Positions 4,982 to 6,655 of a stretch of 6,655 nucleotides of DNA are shown here, in pieces (positions within the stretch are counted from its first letter, which is position 1; every line of letters starts with the position of its first letter). This DNA comes from Gammaproteobacteria bacterium. Its GTDB lineage: Bacteria > Pseudomonadota > Gammaproteobacteria > Methylococcales > UBA2780. Made by a program: the position numbers and the translations under genes. Under the pieces are notes generated by a model. It was not told where the DNA came from. It was given only the letters and a program-made list of their open reading frames with translations, and made no database searches. Where the stretch lies: the NCBI GenBank assembly GCA_003646305.1, contig QNFJ01000123.1:1-6655 (forward strand), written 5' to 3'.

Positions 4982-6529
4982 TTAAACGTTAACCGCCTGG
5001 GGGTTAACGTTTCCAGAACTGATTGCTAGCTTATTCATGGCGTTGATATAGGCTTTTGCAGAGGCAATAACAATGTCTGTATCAGAACCCTGGCCATTGA
5101 CGATCCGCCCACCTTTTTCTAGCCGCACAATTACTTCACCTAGTGAGTCAGTTCCTTCGGTAACGTTAGTGACAGAATAGAGTAATAGCTCGCTGCTGCT
5201 ACTTTCGATTGATTCAATCGCCTTGAATGCGGCATCAACGGGACCGCTTCCATCAGCAGCACCACTCTTCTCTTCACCATCAACCATCAGAGTGATTATT
5301 GCATGAGGTGTCTCACCCATTTCTGAGGAGGCTTTAAGCGCCAGAAGCTGGATTGATTCATCAACTGTTTCTTGATTGGCTTCAGTAATAAGTGCCTGAA
5401 GATCTTCGTCATAAATCTCGCGTTTTTTATCGGCTAATGTTTTAAATCGGCGGAAAACCTCATTGAATTCTTTATCAGATTCAATTTTGGTACCCAACTC
5501 TTCATAACGTGCACGCAACGCACTACGACCAGAAAGCTTGCCAAGTACGATGCGGTTTGAGGTTAGGCCAACATCCTGGGCCACCATGATCTCGTATGTT
5601 TCGCGGCTTTTTAAAACGCCGTCCTGATGAATGCCAGATTCATGCGCAAAGGCATTCGCGCCAACAATCGCCTTATTGGGCTGGATCGGAAAGCCTGTAA
5701 TGCCAGAGACCAATCTGGATGTGGCGATAATTTGTGTTGCATCGATACCGGTATCACACGGGAACATGTCCTGGCGAGTGCGAACAGCCATCACAATCTC
5801 TTCAAGTGCCGCATTACCTGCACGTTCTCCGAGGCCGTTAATGGTGCATTCAACCTGACGTGCGCCCTTTAAAACAGCGGCTAAAGAGTTGGCGACAGCC
5901 ATGCCGAGATCGTTGTGGCAATGTGTAGAAAAGATCGCCTTGTCTGAATTGGGAACACGCTCAATCAGGCTGCGAATTGTTTCCGCATATTGGTGTGGCA
6001 AATTGTAGCCAACGGTATCAGGGATATTAACGGTGGTTGCACCGGCATCAATCACCGCTTCAATGATTCGGCAGAGAAAATCGATTTCCGAGCGGCCTGC
6101 ATCTTCGGGAGAAAATTCCACATCATCGGTATATCGGCGGGCACGTTTAACAGCGTGTACCGCTGCCTCAACGACCTCATCTGGACTCATCCCCAGTTTG
6201 ACCTTCATATGAATCGGTGATGTGGCGACAAAGGTATGGATGCGCCCGCGTTTTGCCGGCTTTATAGCTGCGCCCGCGCGGTCAATGTCATGGTCGACAA
6301 CACGAGCAAGTCCACAGATGGTGCTTTCAGTGACTGTGCGGGCAATACTTTGTACAGAATCAAAATCGCCATCGCTTGCGGCTGGATAGCCAGCTTCAAT
6401 TACATCAACACGCATTTTTTCAAGCGCTTTGGCAATACGAAGTTTTTCTTCTTTGGTCATCGATGCGCCGGGGCTTTGCTCGCCGTCACGCAAAGTGGTA
6501 TCAAAAATAATTAATTTTTCTTTTGACAT
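4982..6529 (-). CDS. leuA: 2-isopropylmalate synthase
   Basis: First committed step of leucine synthesis: condenses acetyl-CoA with 3-methyl-2-oxobutanoate to 2-isopropylmalate in the cytosol, with a divalent metal. The N-terminal TIM barrel carries DTTLRDGEQSPGAS (10-23), including catalytic R14 and metal ligand D15. Further ligands are H203 and H205 in STHCHNDLG (201-209) and N239 in GERAGNA (234-240). The linker region carries HESGIHQDG (296-304). The C-terminal LeuA dimer domain (about 375-510), which binds leucine for feedback inhibition, shows GSGPVDA (427-433). At 515 residues it is full length for the bacterial long form (E. coli about 523). The ATG at 6529 starts just before the first barrel strand (KLIIFD, 5-10). 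The SD is modest (GAGAG about 8 nt upstream). No leucine-rich leader peptide is visible, so classical leu attenuation is not supported here. It is convergent with the RRM gene. Confidence 0.97.
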   Translation of the reverse strand: MSKEKLIIFDTTLRDGEQSPGASMTKEEKLRIAKALEKMRVDVIEAGYPAASDGDFDSVQSIARTVTESTICGLARVVDHDIDRAGAAIKPAKRGRIHTFVATSPIHMKVKLGMSPDEVVEAAVHAVKRARRYTDDVEFSPEDAGRSEIDFLCRIIEAVIDAGATTVNIPDTVGYNLPHQYAETIRSLIERVPNSDKAIFSTHCHNDLGMAVANSLAAVLKGARQVECTINGLGERAGNAALEEIVMAVRTRQDMFPCDTGIDATQIIATSRLVSGITGFPIQPNKAIVGANAFAHESGIHQDGVLKSRETYEIMVAQDVGLTSNRIVLGKLSGRSALRARYEELGTKIESDKEFNEVFRRFKTLADKKREIYDEDLQALITEANQETVDESIQLLALKASSEMGETPHAIITLMVDGEEKSGAADGSGPVDAAFKAIESIESSSSELLLYSVTNVTEGTDSLGEVIVRLEKGGRIVNGQGSDTDIVIASAKAYINAMNKLAISSGNVNPQAVNV

Positions 6530-6551
6530 GATAAAACTCTCAATCGGTCGT

Positions 6552-6567
6552 TCAGGCGGTTGCCTGA
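6552..6567. other. Short inverted repeat upstream of leuA
   Basis: TCAGGC (6552-6557) and GCCTGA (6562-6567) are perfect complements around a four-base loop, 22 nt before the leuA start. It may be a small hairpin in the leuA leader or a binding site in the 78-nt divergent gap between leuA and the gene starting at 6608. No T run follows on the leuA strand, so it is not an attenuator terminator. Confidence 0.4.
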
Positions 6568-6592
6568 GAAATAAAACGGAAAACTAGAATAG

Positions 6593-6600
6593 AGGAGGTG
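6593..6600 (+). promoter_or_regulatory. Near-perfect Shine-Dalgarno for the gene at the right edge
   Basis: AGGAGGTG is complementary to eight consecutive bases of the 16S rRNA tail and lies 7 nt before the ATG at 6608. It is the strongest ribosome binding site in the window. Confidence 0.7.
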
Positions 6601-6607
6601 TGATCGA

Positions 6608-6655
6608 ATGTATGCCCATCAGGGCAGTAGTTTCAGGCAGGCAGGCGCAGACAAA
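6608..6655 (+). CDS. Start of an unidentified gene, cut off by window edge
   Basis: Sixteen open codons, MYAHQGSSFRQAGADK, run to the last base of the window without a stop. The case for a gene is the eight-base SD with 7-nt spacing and the divergent arrangement with leuA. The peptide is too short to assign a family. The coding sequence contains a small CAGG triplication (6634-6645) and a 5-bp hairpin TGCCC/GGGCA (6613-6626) near the start, neither clearly functional. It could be a chance ORF, but such a complete SD at correct spacing is unusual by chance. Confidence 0.55.
   Translation, partial: MYAHQGSSFRQAGADK

Noticed and set aside
6584..6619. 11-codon minus-strand ORF (MGIHSITPPLF) as a leuA attenuation leader peptide
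   Set aside because: It has only one leucine codon, no terminator/antiterminator pair follows, and its CACCTCC stretch is just the complement of the SD of the gene starting at 6608.

Overview
The window looks like chromosome of a Gram-negative bacterium in the Pseudomonadota, most likely a gammaproteobacterium or a close relative. Three proteins (a YhiN-type flavoprotein, a YbiT-type ABC-F protein and RhlE) resemble their enterobacterial counterparts along most of their visible length. The leucine enzyme LeuA carries the SPGAS version of its N-terminal motif. Base composition looks moderate and even by eye. I see no insertion sequence, phage gene, tRNA, rRNA or CRISPR array. The genus cannot be fixed from this sequence alone.

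Layout. Positions 1-3778 hold three genes on the minus strand in the order rhlE, ybiT, yhiN. The first gap is 31 nt and the last two genes overlap by 11 nt, so they look like one transcription unit; yhiN runs off the left edge. A 341-nt divergent gap (3779-4119) holds a probable rhlE promoter, a structured rhlE leader and the csp leader. On the plus strand come a 66-residue cold-shock protein (4120-4320) with two strong hairpins behind it, and then an 89-residue RRM protein (4575-4844) with its own structured leader. Two more hairpins separate this gene from leuA (4982-6529, minus strand), which converges on it. Beyond leuA, a plus-strand gene with a near-perfect ribosome binding site starts at 6608 and leaves the window after 16 codons.

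How the genes fit together. Four neighbours act on RNA or on the ribosome: a DEAD-box helicase, an ABC-F translation factor, a cold-shock RNA chaperone and a single-RRM protein. This looks like a small RNA-remodelling or cold-adaptation neighbourhood, though co-regulation is inference. LeuA (leucine synthesis) and YhiN (uncharacterised flavoprotein) appear to be ordinary housekeeping neighbours.

The most interesting signal is the RRM gene leader. A 5-bp hairpin at 4504-4519 displays CTCCTT in its loop, inside a 9-nt copy of the 16S rRNA anti-Shine-Dalgarno sequence. Five loop bases are complementary to the gene's own Shine-Dalgarno sequence about 50 nt downstream. This suggests a loop-to-SD pseudoknot that could control translation. 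No wholly new multi-gene system is evident.
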